A DNA stretch of 64,000 nt from Drosophila miranda (GCF_003369915.1 NC_046677.1:17998913-18062912); one strand, 5' to 3'; numbered from the stretch's first letter, positions 1-12,590 are shown. Program-made: numbers and translations. The notes: generated by a model not told the origin, from the sequence alone.

Positions 1-337
1 GTTTTAATTGCCAGCTGCAAAAATTTAACGAAGATTCATTTATTCTAAGCCGGGAACAAAGCCCACTAGTAAACCCGGGCCCAATCTTTTCATGTCGATC
101 GAGTAAACGCACTCGGTTTAGGCCAGCTTTAAGCGGGGCGGGGGGTGGCGTTGGAGGAGTGGGCCGACCCGGACCCGGAGCCGCAATGGCAATGGCAATG
201 GCAGCGGACAAAGTGCATTTCACACAAAACGTGCAAATAATAACACCATCTACGCTAATGATCAACGCCATGATGGTTGGTGGTGCCCACTGTACCCATA
301 AAACAACTCACGCACACACAGGCACACAAATAGATAG

Positions 338-374
338 CGAGAAAGAGAGAGAGGGAGAGGGAGAGAGAGAGAGA
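338..374. repeat. GA-rich simple repeat
   Basis: Mostly (GA)n with GGGAGA interruptions, preceded by short CA runs. Could bind GAGA factor. Confidence 0.8.
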
Positions 375-859
375 TGGTTGGCCACTTGCAAACAGACAAT
401 AAAGCGCGTTAACTGCTGTTATGCCTGCTGCCACAATTGTAGCTGAGCTTTGTCTACGAGTAAGTACAGTACAGCACCTTCCGGCCCCCCCTCCGCTCGC
501 AGGGAGCACGCTACGCAGCGACCGAGCCACTAACTAATTGGCCAAACAGCAGCAACAACAACTTTGAACCTTAGTCGGTGGCTAGTCCGTGGAGTAGAGT
601 AGCGGGGCGGCAGCAGGTTGGTTGCCTCGCTCGCTCTCTCTCACTAGGCCTGAAGATGGTATCGTTGCCTTTCCACTCACGCACTCACAAACACACAGTC
701 GCAGACACTCACACACATACTGGCACACTCAATCGGCGTCGTTTTTCTCGCTCTGTCTCTCTCGGTCAACGAGAGTGTGGCGACGAAAAAAAGCAACAAG
801 CAATGCGTGAAAGCTAACAGCATCTGCGTCGAAAACTGTACACCCTTGCCGTTCGACGA

Positions 860-865
860 TCAGTT
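860..865 (+). promoter_or_regulatory. Candidate initiator (TCAGTT) downstream of GAGA-rich sequence
   Basis: GACGATCAGTTACA fits the Drosophila initiator TCAGTY. Upstream, 630-770 holds several CTCTC blocks of the kind bound by GAGA factor. I find no convincing reading frame immediately downstream, so a non-coding transcript or a distant first exon is possible. Confidence 0.2.
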
Positions 866-2238
866 ACAGATGCACGTGGCTCCGAATATAAAAGTTGGAA
901 ATAAATCCAGAGCAGAATTTTCCTTCCAATCGTTTAGGAGTTGAATTCTGATGGGATACGAAATATCTTAGTTGAAAAGTTAAACCTTAGACTAGTTTAG
1001 AAACAAAAGGACAGCCCTAATACCGTCCGCAAGTGTATTGTTTTTGTTGTAGTTGTAGTTGTAGCTGATTGCTGTTGTTCACTCACACAAATTAGCAGAA
1101 ATGGTCAACGAAATGCAGGACACAGCACGAAAAGAGAGACAGACACAGAGGGAGAGAGAGAGAGCAAGTTCGGTTGCCTCATTTTTTTGCATTTCGTGCC
1201 TTCTGTGTTATGTTATCTCTGGAACAATGAGATTCGCCGTATGACAGTATTTCTCAAGGTTTTTTGCTGGAAAATTTTGGAAATTATATGGGATAAATAT
1301 TTTGAAGTACCAAAGATTCAAAGAAAATGTACCGTTCACTTGTGGGATCCTGTGTACATTTGTTTATATTCAAATATTTCGTTAAAGTACAAATTTTTCT
1401 AAAGACTTGATCACATCTCAATTTTTTTTCCGTTGTATTCGAATTTTCTCCAATAGGAGATATTGTAGGAATTTAAGGAATACAGTCTTTTAGTGATCGC
1501 TTATCTAAAGAATATTTTTAAATGTCTGAATTGAATTAACTAAATTAAAGCTACTTATATTATATTTTTTTATCGCACATTCCCCCGTATTAAACGAGTT
1601 TTTTGTGTTCTACGACAGTTCCAACAGCAGCATATCCACCCAACCGTATAATGCTGGCTTCAGGGATCAATTGTGACTGTCATTGGTTATTTTTACACAA
1701 TAACAAAAGGTTTAAAACCTGGAAACGATCGAGGCGTCTCTGTTCGAGGTATTCGGACTAATAAGCCGGTTCGCTTATGGGAAATCTATACAGCATATCA
1801 TCTGATCATATGCTTAAAAAAACCGATAATGGACTTCGACTTATCAAGAGTTTACGTGCAGAAATTATTCAGTGGTCGGACGTGGTTCTTTTTTAATAGA
1901 ATTTCAAAGATTAATTTTGTCCCATACAAAATATGTTTACATTTTAAAATATTTTGATCAATTGAAGTATTTTAATTACTTCTGAGGTATGTCTTATATT
2001 TACGAATACGACGGCTATATCTATGTAGATTTGATATTTTTGCTTTAGGGATACCAATGCCTCCCTGCCTTTGAATGGGACTCGTATTCCGAAGCCGAAT
2101 CCGAATCCAAGTCCGCGTCAGACGGTCGCGCAAAAAAGCACACTTCGTCGTGACAAACAAAATGCTCACGTTTATCGCGGACAAAAGATCTCCATTTTTA
2201 CGCTAAATTTCATTTCAGTTTGCGCTTTCCGCTAGCAC

Positions 2239-2266
2239 CTCTCTCCTCTCCTCTCCTCTCCTCTCC
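2239..2266. repeat. (CTCTC)n pentamer repeat
   Basis: About five copies of CTCTC in the non-coding DNA downstream of escargot. Confidence 0.8.
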
Positions 2267-2665
2267 ATCACCCCCCCAGCCACAGTGCACACCCGCAGCT
2301 CCCTGTGTGGCTCCCGTAGCCCCCCTGAGTTCGCTTCTGCTCTGGATCAATCGGTTTTTCGGGGAGCCTGCCTTCTGTGCGGTGTGTGTGCGCTGTTTGC
2401 CTTTTGTTTGGAAAGTTTTTCATTTTGGCTCGTTAAAAAATTTGAAATTCAAAAAAAAAACTTTTTTCTTTGTCAAAAGGGTGAGGGGTGACGGTGGGCG
2501 GGTGGGTAAGAGGGGGTCTCCCAACTGCTTTTTATCTCTGCATATTCATAAAGCTTCGATCTGTTTACCATTTTGCGTTGTCGTTTGACTTTTAGCTGCT
2601 TTATTATGGTGCAGCGTTTCTGGCCAAAATCGTCAGGTTTTATCAGTGGCAGCCAGGCCAGCGAA

Positions 2666-2684
2666 GGGGGGGGGGGGGGGGGGG
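2666..2684. repeat. G19 homopolymer
   Basis: Uninterrupted run of 19 G. Two more long G runs occur in the window (36561-36580 and 51079-51095). Length may be imprecise because such runs are hard to sequence. Confidence 0.85.
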
Positions 2685-3836
2685 TGGCACTGGAGGGGGG
2701 AGTGAACCCAGGGAACCTCGAGGTGGAAGACCAGACAGACAGCTGCAGTTGCGAAAAACGTCATGAAAGTGATATTTGTTTATTGTTAACGAATTGAAAT
2801 GGAACTTGGAGCAGAGTTGGGGCTGCAGAGAGGTATACCAGCTATTGAAGGAGTTTCGAGACGATCTTTAGTCCTTATCTTATCCTTATCTTTAGTCGAT
2901 TCTTAGCAGGAGTCCCTTGCTTCCCGATCATTGATTCTTGGTTCCTTGATCCTCGAAGTAAAGTTCATTGACTCTCAAAGATATGGTCTGTATTTCACAC
3001 AGGCCCTCTCATACAAGATCATTTTCTTGACATAAGTAAGTCGCCACAAAGTTGAGACCCCAAAATCAGTCAAATTGTCTGTGGCCTTACCCAAAAGATC
3101 TTCATCGTAGCCATCTATGAGTAACCTCAGAGGGACTCAATCCTCGCCATAAAACGGTTACAAAAAATGCACCGATCAAGCGCGAAATTTGGCACAAATA
3201 AAATAAAATAATCAGAAATAAAAACCCAAACGGTTTTTATTCGTTTTTGGGTAGGGAGAGGGTCAAGCCAGGCAGTTACCCTCCCGTTTTTCTGTTGTCC
3301 ATGTTTTCGGCTATTTTTTATTTCTTTTTTCCTATTTTTTATTCCCTCGATCTTTGTTATCGCTAGAGCCCGAGTCAGGCTAAGGCTAAGGCAAAGGCAA
3401 AGGCACACAAAAGACCCTAAATGCGAGTCTATTTTGTTACAATTTAAGACGCTTATTAGAAATCGTTTGCAAATTGTTTAGCAAGAAAGCAGGCACGAAC
3501 GTTGATCGTTTTGGGGGCTGCGATCAACCAGCCAGCCGGGGCTCAGGTTTTGGGAGTCTCGAGACTGTGGATCTGCAGCCAGGGCTGGTAACCCGAGACC
3601 GAAGGAGGAGACTGGTATGGAGATGGAGTTGGAGGCAGTCGAGCCACGAAATGCGTGCATATTAATTTTCGCTGGTTCGCTGGTTCGGGGCTTGGGCTGG
3701 TGGGGATCGCTCTACAGATCTTTGCACACGTGAAACTTGACTGAAACTTGTTGCTGCCGCTCCGTAGCTGGCTGGCTGGCTGGTTGGCTGGCTGGCTGCC
3801 TGATGATCTAATTTGGCAACAATTGTCGTGGTCGTC

Positions 3837-3864
3837 GATCGCTGATCGCTGCTCGCTGCTCGGC
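3837..3864. repeat. Heptamer array, GATCGCT type
   Basis: Four seven-base units: GATCGCT, GATCGCT, GCTCGCT, GCTCGGC. One of several GATC-based heptamer arrays in this window. Confidence 0.7.
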
Positions 3865-4881
3865 CGGATCCCCACACACATGTTCGAGCGCTGGCTGGGA
3901 CTCTGGGACTTTGGGAGTCTAGACCCCGCCTGGCGATCGATTGATCTCGATAATGAGTTTCGTTACGTTCGACTTCGGCTTGGGAGGACGCACCCATAAT
4001 TTCATATGCTCTGTCACCCAATCGTTACCTTTCGATGATGGCGTCTCCTCCTCCGCCGCCCCCGCCTCCTCCTCTTTTCCGCATGGATGCATCGATCACA
4101 CTTGGGGATCTTGCCTAGTCTCCGACTAGGCCTCTATTTCTTCTCTCCTTCATTAAAATCTGCCTCATGTCTAATAAGACTTCGGCGAGGCGCGGATCTA
4201 TTCAGGCTTGAAGTTTGGATTTTGATTTAGTGACTGCCATTTTGTAACCTCCCCCACCCCACCCTGCCGGACCCCTGCCCCACCCGATCACATTGTACGT
4301 GTGCGGAAATTTAAATATAATTTATGATCAGCATAGCATATAAAAAGCTTTTTTCGAGTATGTTTGTTTTTCTGGGTAGGCCATAAATGTCGCGATTGGC
4401 TGGTCGGCTCTCCGGCGGCCCCCAATTCTCGTTCGACTCGCTTCGATTTGCTTCGATTTGTTTATTCGCCCCGAAAAGAAGAGCATGACCCAAAAAAGGG
4501 AAGAGCTCCCAAGTGCTGTGCCGTCCGTCCACCCGTCCATTCACGACTATTTCAGATTTCGTTGAGCTTGCTTTCGGAAAACGAAACGGATTAGAGTTGG
4601 GAATAGTTCGAATAAGTCTTCCAAATTATGCTGTCCAATTGGAAGTACTTAATCTTGAAGAAATGTGATACATAATAATGGAATTCTGCTAAGAATAATC
4701 AACAATTTCTCAAATATATTACATACATAAATATTGAAGATCCAGACCTTTGCATGGATATAATTAGGGTATCTCAGTCATTCCATAATCCAAAAATTAT
4801 AAGCAGGAATAATCTGTAAATAATAGGAACCACAATTACTAGTAAAAATGGCTGGAAAATGTAGGAATTTTCCATTTGACA

Positions 4882-4889
4882 TATCGATA
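4882..4889. promoter_or_regulatory. TATCGATA (DRE-type) site downstream of escargot
   Basis: Perfect TATCGATA in AT-rich sequence about 1 kb past the escargot stop. About one such 8-mer is expected by chance in the window; three are present. Confidence 0.15.
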
Positions 4890-5666
4890 AATCAGCTAAA
4901 ATATTTGCATGAAAAATTATAAATAAACTCCTAATAAATTCGGAGTTTCCTTGACCTAAAAAATCTATATAAATTTAGATTTAAAAAGAGTTATATTTTG
5001 TGGTTCCTTCCTGAAAAACCTCAAATCAATCCCTACGCTGACGATTACACATCTGTCATCAAGAACTCTCTCGAACTCAATTCGAGATCTTTCTGCTGAA
5101 ATGAAAAAATTGAAGGAGGAGCCCTTTCCACCCAATAATAATAATAGTAATAGTTTTGTGTACTTGCGTACGTAAATAAAATGTATTTCATTCTTTCATA
5201 GATCGTCTGATGTAATAAATTACTTAAAAATATAAAACATTTCCGTATCAAAATATTCCATTAGCTTTTGTATCCTCACTTAAACTACGCGTAAAGTAAA
5301 ACATTTTCAATGTATACGTGAAAGTTGTGGTCGGTCATATCAAAAATAGTTTACGATCTACAGCTATGCTAAAAATACTCGTACTATGGTATTGTATATA
5401 GGGATAGAAGCATACATTCATCAGTTTAGGGTATGTCTTCGTTCAACTGGGATATGATACATCTAAAGTTACATAAGATTGTCTGGGGCTTCAGCTTAGG
5501 ATCTACAGTTAGACGCTGGGGCGTAATACACCTTACGTGGTACGTGTACATATACAGGATATCTGAAGAATACTTTACAAAGTTCGGCTTAGGAGTTTGT
5601 GTGTGAAATAGTAATGAAATTCAATGCGGAGACAAAATTTAAAAGTAAAATCAAATGAACTTCCGT

Positions 5667-5672
5667 TTTAAT
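5667..5672 (-). terminator. Possible escargot polyadenylation signal (ATTAAA)
   Basis: On the minus strand ATTAAA lies 264 bases past the escargot stop codon. I saw no AATAAA closer to the stop. ATTAAA is the common variant signal, but such a hexamer is frequent in this AT-rich stretch. Confidence 0.25.
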
Positions 5673-5935
5673 TTTCTCTTGCAAAGAAAATGCTGACTAG
5701 AAAATAATCAAAAATAACCAAATCAAAATAAAAAGTATTGAATTCATCGTGTCTACATAGTTTTTTGTGGCACTGTGCACTGGGAGTGTCTGGGTTAAGT
5801 AAGAGTTCGAGTTCGGTTGTTCATTTCATTTGGGAACTTGGAGCTGCCGTTCTCTTAAACGAGCTAGGAACTAATTTTTGGTGGAACATGGCTTGAATAC
5901 AATGTGTGGATCAAAAGGAGATCCCGTGGGTGGTC

Positions 5936-7438
5936 CTAGGGCTCGGCGTAGCCGGCGTAGGACAGCTCGCTGGTGGAGCCGGCATTGGAGCTGGGACTGC
6001 TGCCGCCCGGACAGCCGCCCTCGGAGTGCTTCGTCAGCAGGGACATGCGCGAGAAGGTCTTGGAGCAGCTGCTGCACGAGTACTTCTTGATGTCCGAGTG
6101 CGTCTGCAGGTGGGCCCGCAGGTTGGAGCGGTCGGCGAACGCGCGGTGGCAGTGCTGGCAGCTGAAGGGCTTCTCCCCGGTGTGGGTGCGGATGTGGCCC
6201 TGCAGCAGCCAGGGGCGCGAGAAGGCCTTGCCGCACATGTTGCACTTGCAGGGCAGCGTGTGGGTGCGGATGTGCATCTTGAGGGCGCCCAGCGAGACGT
6301 ACGTCTTGTCGCAGTCCTTGCAGCTGAAGGACTTCTTCACCTGGTTGCCCTCGGCCGCAGGGCAGTGGAACTGCTGGTGCTTCGTGAGCCCGGAGAAGGT
6401 CGAGTAGGACTTCTGGCAGTCGGGGCACTGGTAGCGTGGTGGCGACTTGTCCTTCTTAGCGGGGCTCGGCGAGGCGGAGCTGCTGGCGGATCCACTCGTG
6501 GAGGGGCCTGCTCCCGCCTTGATGCTGCTGGCGGCCTCCTGACCGATCGGCTTGTGCTTGAGCGAGAGGTCCTCGGGCACCGAGGAGCAGCTGGACTCGG
6601 AGCTGGACATGGAGCGCATGGAGTAGTAGGAGCTCTCCGAGTAGGCCGGCGAAATGGGTGCGTGGTGGTGGTAGCCCAGCGCGGGGTACGGCGTCTGTTG
6701 GTGGTAGGCGGCGGCTGGCAGCGGCGGATATGGCAGGAACCGGTGCTGCTGGCGCACTCCGATGGGTCTGTGGATGATCTCGGAACGCATCGGGGGCGAC
6801 ACCGAGCTGGCCCGGCCGTGCAGGTAGTGGTGCGGCGGTGGCGACAGCGAGCCCAGAGAGTCCGAGGGGGAGCTGGGGGCCAGGAGGTCGCCTCGCAGAG
6901 GCGATATCTGCTGCTGGGCGGCGGAGGCTGCCACGGCGGCCAGGTGCGGCTGGTTGATGGTGCGGTAGAACTCGGCCGTGTACGGGGACATGTGGAAGTT
7001 CCATGGCTGTAGGCCATACTTGGGATACGTGGGTGTGGGCACGACCACGGCTGCAGCGGCAGCAGATGCGGCGGCCACGGCGGCGGCTGCGGCCAGGGCG
7101 GCGGCCTGTGTCTGGTTCGGATCAGTGTCCACGTCCACACAGTCCACGGTCACGTCGTCCTCCTCCTCCAAGTCCATGTGCTCGTCATCGGTGTGGTACA
7201 CGTCTACGCCCTCGTCCTCGCAGCAGTCGCTCACGTTGATCACCTCCTCCGAGGCGGAGACCGTCGCAGGGTCTGCCTCCACCTCCATCTCCTCCGACTC
7301 TGTTTTCTTAAGGCAAAGATCCTGGGGCTCATTGACGGGGGTCTGGGCGGACGCCTCGAACTGGTAGTTCACGGGCCGCTTCTTCAAAGGACACTTGCTG
7401 TAGTTTTTTTCCACCAACATGTCTTCCACGGTATGCAT
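5936..7438 (-). CDS. esg: Escargot, Snail-family zinc-finger transcriptional repressor
   Basis: Intronless 500-residue protein that I recognise as Escargot. The N-terminus has the KCPLKKRP block (residues 15-22) typical of insect Snail proteins. There are two CtBP-type motifs, PQDLCLK (38-44) and PEDLSLK (288-294), an acidic stretch (84-96) and an alanine-rich tract (112-130). Five zinc fingers lie at about 336-476: C338/C341/H354/H358, C373/C376/H389/H393, C399/C402/H415/H419, C427/C430/H443/H447, and a final CCHC finger C455/C458/H471/C476. The protein ends in [10 protein letters not shown]. In the known family the fingers bind CAGGTG-type E-boxes and recruit CtBP, keeping diploid, stem and neural cells undifferentiated. 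The start is the first ATG, in the context CAAAATG. The alanine tract and the linker before finger 1 vary in this family. The gene stands alone between two long non-coding flanks. Confidence 0.97.
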   Translation of the reverse strand: MHTVEDMLVEKNYSKCPLKKRPVNYQFEASAQTPVNEPQDLCLKKTESEEMEVEADPATVSASEEVINVSDCCEDEGVDVYHTDDEHMDLEEEDDVTVDCVDVDTDPNQTQAAALAAAAAVAAASAAAAAVVVPTPTYPKYGLQPWNFHMSPYTAEFYRTINQPHLAAVAASAAQQQISPLRGDLLAPSSPSDSLGSLSPPPHHYLHGRASSVSPPMRSEIIHRPIGVRQQHRFLPYPPLPAAAYHQQTPYPALGYHHHAPISPAYSESSYYSMRSMSSSESSCSSVPEDLSLKHKPIGQEAASSIKAGAGPSTSGSASSSASPSPAKKDKSPPRYQCPDCQKSYSTFSGLTKHQQFHCPAAEGNQVKKSFSCKDCDKTYVSLGALKMHIRTHTLPCKCNMCGKAFSRPWLLQGHIRTHTGEKPFSCQHCHRAFADRSNLRAHLQTHSDIKKYSCSSCSKTFSRMSLLTKHSEGGCPGGSSPSSNAGSTSELSYAGYAEP

Positions 7439-7675
7439 TTTGTTGCTTTATATACTCTCGATTGCTTTTTTAAATTAAAAGTTCTCAAATTGTTTCTTTC
7501 GATTTTCGATTATTTCCACCACATTGCTCGCGCACAAAAACTCAGAACGAACTGTTATTGTCAGAAACGAAACGAAACGAAACGCTGTCGTTTTTTCTTG
7601 TTGCTATTGCTTTTGTGTATGCTTGCAGCGAAGCGGGCGTCAGCGGAGTCAGAGCGAGTCGGTCGCTGTGCGCGC

Positions 7676-7683
7676 TTTATATA
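7676..7683 (-). promoter_or_regulatory. Predicted TATA box of escargot
   Basis: On the minus strand this reads TATATAAA followed by a GC-rich stretch. It would place transcription start near 7650 and give a leader of about 210 bases before the escargot ATG at 7438. A second TATATAAA at 7447-7454 lies only 9 bases before the ATG, inside the leader, so it is too close to set the start of this coding region. The assignment rests on position and motif only. Confidence 0.5.
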
Positions 7684-7771
7684 CGCGCGCCACCCGAAGC
7701 CAGCAGCGCAGGCGCAGCCCGAGAGAGCGCCGCGAAAGAGAGCCGCTCTCTCGGCGTGGTGCGTTTTCATT

Positions 7772-7778
7772 CAGGTAG
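7772..7778 (+). promoter_or_regulatory. CAGGTAG (Zelda/TAGteam-type) site close to the escargot promoter
   Basis: An exact CAGGTAG heptamer lies about 90 bp upstream of the predicted escargot TATA box. This heptamer is the strongest known binding site of the early zygotic activator Zelda. escargot is switched on in the early embryo, so the placement makes biological sense. A second exact copy is at 8224-8230. Confidence 0.45.
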
Positions 7779-8058
7779 TTGTGGTCGTTCACATGCATGG
7801 GCAATGTGTTGCTTGCGAGTGTATGTGTGGGTGCGTTCGGCCAATCGTAGCGTTCGGGTGGCAAACCTGTTTCGGCTTGCTTATGTACCTCGTGTGTACG
7901 TACACTTGCACCAATCGCCACCGACGCCGTCGCAACAACAACGATTCACAGCTAAATATAAATGCCGTTATAGTTGCACTGGTGTTTGCACGTATTCTGT
8001 AGTGGTTTGGTGTTGGTGTTGGTGAGAGAGGCTGCTGGAGAGACTCGCTCTCGTTGTG

Positions 8059-8822
8059 GCGCTCTTTATCTTAACTCAATGCGCAATTAGATGGAGAAGA
8101 GCGGCTAGGCAAAATCGGGAATAACCCAAGAAAGGGGGGATTAGCGACAAGGGCTACTTGCCTCATTATCAGGTGCATCTGGGTCATTAGTTGACCTGCA
8201 CCATACGCGCACAAAAAAGAGATCAGGTAGGGAGTCGAACACGTGCGTGCGTGCGAGGGCCTCCTTTTGAATCGATCAAATGTCAAAGGTTGAACGGGAA
8301 GCCAGGTACCAATTTGCATTAATGAATGTTTTGTTGTTTTGTTTTTTGCCACCGTCAAAGGAGTGAGAGAAGTCCGCTGCGTACACGAAATAAATTACAG
8401 CGTGGAGTGGAGCAGCTTCGTTGAAAAGTAGCCTGCTGTAGTATTTGTTCTTTTATGCCTTAATGTTTCAAAGCAATTTTAATAAATGTTGTAAGTGAAT
8501 AAGAGCCATCTCCACAATCTAATATTTGAATGAAATTGTTGAGAAACAGCAAAAGTGACATCAAAGAAGGGTCGACAAATATACGAAGAAGCAGTACAAA
8601 AGTGGGAACGAAAAAGCGTCATGTCCTCATCTTTGCGCTCTTTGCTTCTCTCCTTTAGTCGAGTTCACTTTTTCAAAGCGACGAAAGCGTGCAGATGAAA
8701 AGAAATAATAAACAAGCCTTAAACAAGATCAGTCTCTTCTAAATGAAAGAGCTCACAACGCGCTCTCTTTGATACAGCTCTCTTAATCGTGTTCCATTTC
8801 CAAGTCGTTTCGCGGCGCTCTT
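8059..8822. promoter_or_regulatory. Repeated GCGCTCTY motif with GAGA-type CT blocks
   Basis: GCGCTCTT or GCGCTCTC occurs at 8059-8066, 8635-8642, 8760-8767 and 8815-8822. CTCTC blocks lie among and just past these copies, for example near 8775 and 8837. On escargot's strand the motif reads RAGAGCGC. CT/GA blocks are the usual footprint of GAGA factor near developmental promoters and Polycomb elements. I can show the recurrence but not which protein reads it. Confidence 0.35.
8170..8230 (+). promoter_or_regulatory. CAGGTG and CAGGTAG motif group upstream of escargot
   Basis: CAGGTG at 8170-8175 is a Snail/Escargot-type E-box core. CAGGTAG at 8224-8230 is a Zelda-type site. An opposite-strand GTGCAGGT lies between them (8194-8201). 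The E-box could allow autoregulation. These motifs are short, so function is an inference from their closeness to the promoter. Confidence 0.3.
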
Positions 8823-9840
8823 AATCATCTTGCTCACTCTCTCTCTTACGAGACCCGAATCAGAGCCGAAGCGTCGCGAGACGGAAGATCGTCCGCTTAA
8901 CTGTGAGCTAAAAGAGTTTTTGCAGCATTTACAATTTTAAATTTTAATGCTGCTTGGAAATCAAATATCTGTATTCTCTTCTTATTGTTCCTTTTGGTGC
9001 TCATTTCTTAACAAATTGAAGAAAACTGTTTCTCAAGTGGCACCCGCACTAAGTGGCAGCTGTGTGTCGCAGCAAAACAAACAAACACGACACGACGGGT
9101 GGAAAGGAAAGTGTTCCCTTGTCAGATAAGAGGTGTTGCCCCCGTCTCCGTTTTCATGTACATATAAATCATAGAGATCCGGTAGAGTGGGGGGGGGGAG
9201 AGAATCCGTGCCAATTTTCAGGAACGGCCCACACAGAGCGTACATTTAACTTAATTAGCGTCTTATCGAATGTTTGTCCCTGTGGCAGGGCCCACTGCTG
9301 TGCTTGCGGATTCAGATCCAGATTGCGATTGAGATTCCTAGGAATATGCCGGACGGCCGGCCGGCCGGCGGCTATACGGGCGCACAAGTGCGATCTCCTC
9401 TCCAGGCGATTCACAAACGAGGAACCGAAAAACCGCCAGCATAAATTAATAGATAAACATGTGCAGACCAGACTCGGGACTCTGGACTCGAATCGGACTC
9501 TGGCCAGGGCCACGTACTGCGATTTACATGCCCAATGCCCAGGTACTTTTCCTCTCGGATCTCCGATCTCGTGTCTTCGTCTCACAGTTCCAGTTCCATT
9601 TCCAGCTCTCTCTCTCTCTCGCTCTCTCTCACTCTAGTTCCCTTATCTTATCGCACGTCGCTGGGCCAGCCATGGCTCTGGGAGTCTGGTCTGGAGTAAG
9701 CGAATGGTCTCCTCTAATGCCCCTCGACTGGGACGGGTACGGAGTCCGACGTTGCTGTCGTTGCTCGATTGGCTGTTAACAAAGATTTAATGATCTTGTT
9801 AACTAATTTTTTCTTGACTATGTTCTAGGAGAGTCCCAGC

Positions 9841-9862
9841 ACCGGCACCGGCACCGGCACCG
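9841..9862. repeat. (ACCGGC)3.7 hexamer repeat
   Basis: Three full copies and a partial copy of ACCGGC in escargot upstream DNA. Confidence 0.85.
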
Positions 9863-10935
9863 AGACCGCGGACCACCCACTGCCCCAGCTCTCAGCCGCT
9901 TCGACCGCTGTGCAAGTTAATTAGTTTGGGGTTTGGGCCCGGGCTTTGACTTGGAGCTAGAGTTGGCCTTAAATCACACTCGAACAAGTTTATTGGGAGC
10001 AATCCTTCTGCAAGTTGACAAATCGCATCTCCTGGGGTCTCCAAAAGAGAATTTCTTCAAGGAATACTATTCAGGGACTAACTATGGAGATCACTATTGT
10101 GTTTTCCCAAGATCATTGAAGATTCATTAGAACATCCATAAATTATCTTAAAGTCAATGAAGAATTTTCTAGCATTTTTCCATCATTTCTTTTGAATAAA
10201 TTCTCATATTCCTGGTCACTGTTTCAGAAAAAAAAATCAATCGTTAAACCTCCAATTAGGTGACCCAAATAACCAAACCACAAGAGCAATCTCAGAAGCG
10301 AACCATCGATCGACCACCGTCGATCCATCCATATCCCTGGATCCCATAACATTTTGAAAGCGTGTAAAATGATGATGTTTAAGCGATTTTTTGGATGTTG
10401 CAACATGGCCAGCACTAGCAACAACAAACGAACCAACGAAGCAACGAAACAACGCAAAAAGAGGCCAAGCCGCAACAGGCTAATCCTATTTTGGAGGCAA
10501 TGAAACATAAATAATAAAACTCTTTTACGACGAGCTCTAAAAAACCGAAACAGAAATCCACCGCGAGAAGAGGTTCAGGGACTTTGGTAGGGTCCGATCT
10601 GGAGTCTGGACTGGCCTGGTCTGGCCTGGTCTGATGGTCTGGAGCGAGCAACAAATTATTAACGACATTTTAAATGCAACGCCTCTTGGCTGGCCATATG
10701 AAAAAGGGTCACAGCACCACAAGACGACTGACGGACGACTGACTGGCCACGATTTGTGGTGGACTGGATCTGGATCTGCTCCTTGCGGGCGCAACACGAA
10801 GACGCGACGCGACGCCTTTTAATGAGATTTGTCTGGTGTGCTGTTGTCGGAGCTCTCGGAGCTTGCAACATGAAAAACTTTTGTAATTCCCTCATTTTCA
10901 GGACACGCAGCAAGAAGCGAGCGACAAAAGACTTC

Positions 10936-10960
10936 AGAGCAGAGCAGAGCAGAGCAGAGC
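10936..10960. repeat. (AGAGC)5 pentamer repeat
   Basis: Five copies of AGAGC followed by a degenerate GGAGC. Confidence 0.85.
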
Positions 10961-11266
10961 GGAGCAGAGACACAGACAGACACCGAATCACTTGCCCCGG
11001 CCAACGTGTGGCATCAACAAGTGTGTGTGCTGCCAGTTGTGCCTTATATTTTATGCTCTGGCTGTTAAAATTGAAAATTGCTTTTGGCCCAGTCCCAGTC
11101 TCTGATCTGAACCTCTCGGGATCTGAGGATCTGGAGATCTGGGGCCTACCGCATTTGAAAGCTGAGACAATAATTGCACTGTGAAAATTACAATCGAGCG
11201 TTTTTATTATTGCCACAGACTCTGTCCTGTCACGGATATGTGGGGGAACTCCAGTCGACAGTCCAG

Positions 11267-11313
11267 AGTCCACAGTCCACAGTCCACAGTCCACAGTCCC
11301 CCAGTCCCCCAGT
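11267..11313. repeat. (AGTCCAC)4 heptamer repeat with degenerate tail
   Basis: Four perfect AGTCCAC units (11267-11294), then AGTCCCCC-type copies. Confidence 0.85.
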
Positions 11314-12187
11314 CCATACCCGGACCCGATGAAAGTGCGTGTGGGTTGTTGTCCGTCCCCTCCTTCGCCTTGCCCCTTGGGGCTTTTGTTTTTGTTTAAG
11401 GTCTCTGCAAACGAAAGTTTTCTCTCCACTCTGCAGGATATTATGTTTGATTAACGAAACGCAGGGAAGACTTCACCCAATTCGAGGCCCAGACAGACCC
11501 CAATAACTGTTGCAAGTACATTTTACAACCTTAAATGCCACCGGGACGACGCCACATAAAAACGAGAAGCAATTGAAATGTCTGAATTATGTTTCGTCGA
11601 ATCATTGGATTATAGGTGGTCGGAGGGTCATACAAATCGAACGATATATGGATACGATATGTATATGACCCAAAAATTAATTACTGGTTGTACAGGGTAC
11701 AGGGTAGGAGCTTGTATCTTGGAGATAGGATGGTGTTTCAATGGTACATATCTATAGCCCTCGGCTGGACATAGTAATAGTAGAGACTAGAGAGTAGAGT
11801 ATTGAATTCTGGTATCATCGGATACCCACAATGAAATATGTGCATATATCCTTTAGAAGAAAGAGTATATCGTTTCCACATTTTATTCCATAACAAATAT
11901 CGTACTCAGGGCTTGATGGATAAACCATCACAGTTTCCATTCGATACCTACTTACGAGTATGATATATTTAAGGAACATTTGCATTCCAGAAGCCCCCCA
12001 ACAACCGATGCTTCCTGCCATTTGAAGTGAAACAAGTAGCCACACATTATAGCCACATTAGCATCCATTAAAAAAAGCAGCAAAGAGTGAAGCTTGAAGA
12101 AGCATGCCACGAACATAATGATGCACTTCCCGAAAAATTGTGCTCGATGGCGGAGACACGTTGACTGCGAAAATTATTACATTCGGA

Positions 12188-12203
12188 GGGAGGGAGGGAG
12201 GGA
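12188..12203. repeat. (GGGA)4 repeat
   Basis: Four GGGA units continuing into GGGGGGA. The spacing suits a G-quadruplex. Confidence 0.8.
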
Positions 12204-12562
12204 GGGGGGAAGGGGAGCTCATTCTGCATGAACATGACGCGCGATGCCACCATAAACCGGGCGATAACCCGCTCGATCCATGACCCAGTCGAGGCGGAGC
12301 AGAAGGAGGCGGATACCGCATCGAGCCGGCGAAATATCATATGCAAAATGGGGCGGGGGGTGGCTGGGCGGCTTAATGGCTGTTCTGTTGGCCTGGCGGC
12401 GTGCATGGCCCGTGGCCCCCCACACTGGGCGATGTAGCGATGGGGACAAGTCCGCTCCGCTCCTCTCGGTCCATCCTGCTGGCATCAACCTGTAAAATGT
12501 ATAACGACAGCATTAAGCTCGTGCCACCAGCCGAAAATGTTTCTTCTTGTATGCCACATGGC

Positions 12563-12590
12563 GATCGCGGATCGCGGATCGCGAATCGGG
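12563..12590. repeat. Heptamer array, GATCGCG type
   Basis: Three perfect GATCGCG units and one AATCGGG. Confidence 0.8.

Larger units (their letters stand above)
1..5666. other. Non-coding DNA downstream of escargot
   Basis: No supportable coding region. The first kilobase is GAGA/CT-rich with an initiator-like site at 860. 1200-2200 and 4600-5660 are AT-rich. 2200-4300 is GC-richer and holds simple repeats. Part of the right end is probably the escargot 3' untranslated region. Confidence 0.6.

Noticed and set aside
5906..7012. A 368-codon open frame antisense to escargot
   Set aside because: It follows from the GC-rich codon bias of escargot. The product is low-complexity Gly/Ala/Arg/Val without any family feature, and it starts at GTG or a similar codon.
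9355..9368. GGCC-repeat palindrome
   Set aside because: Short GC repeat, common by chance in this composition; no wider symmetry.
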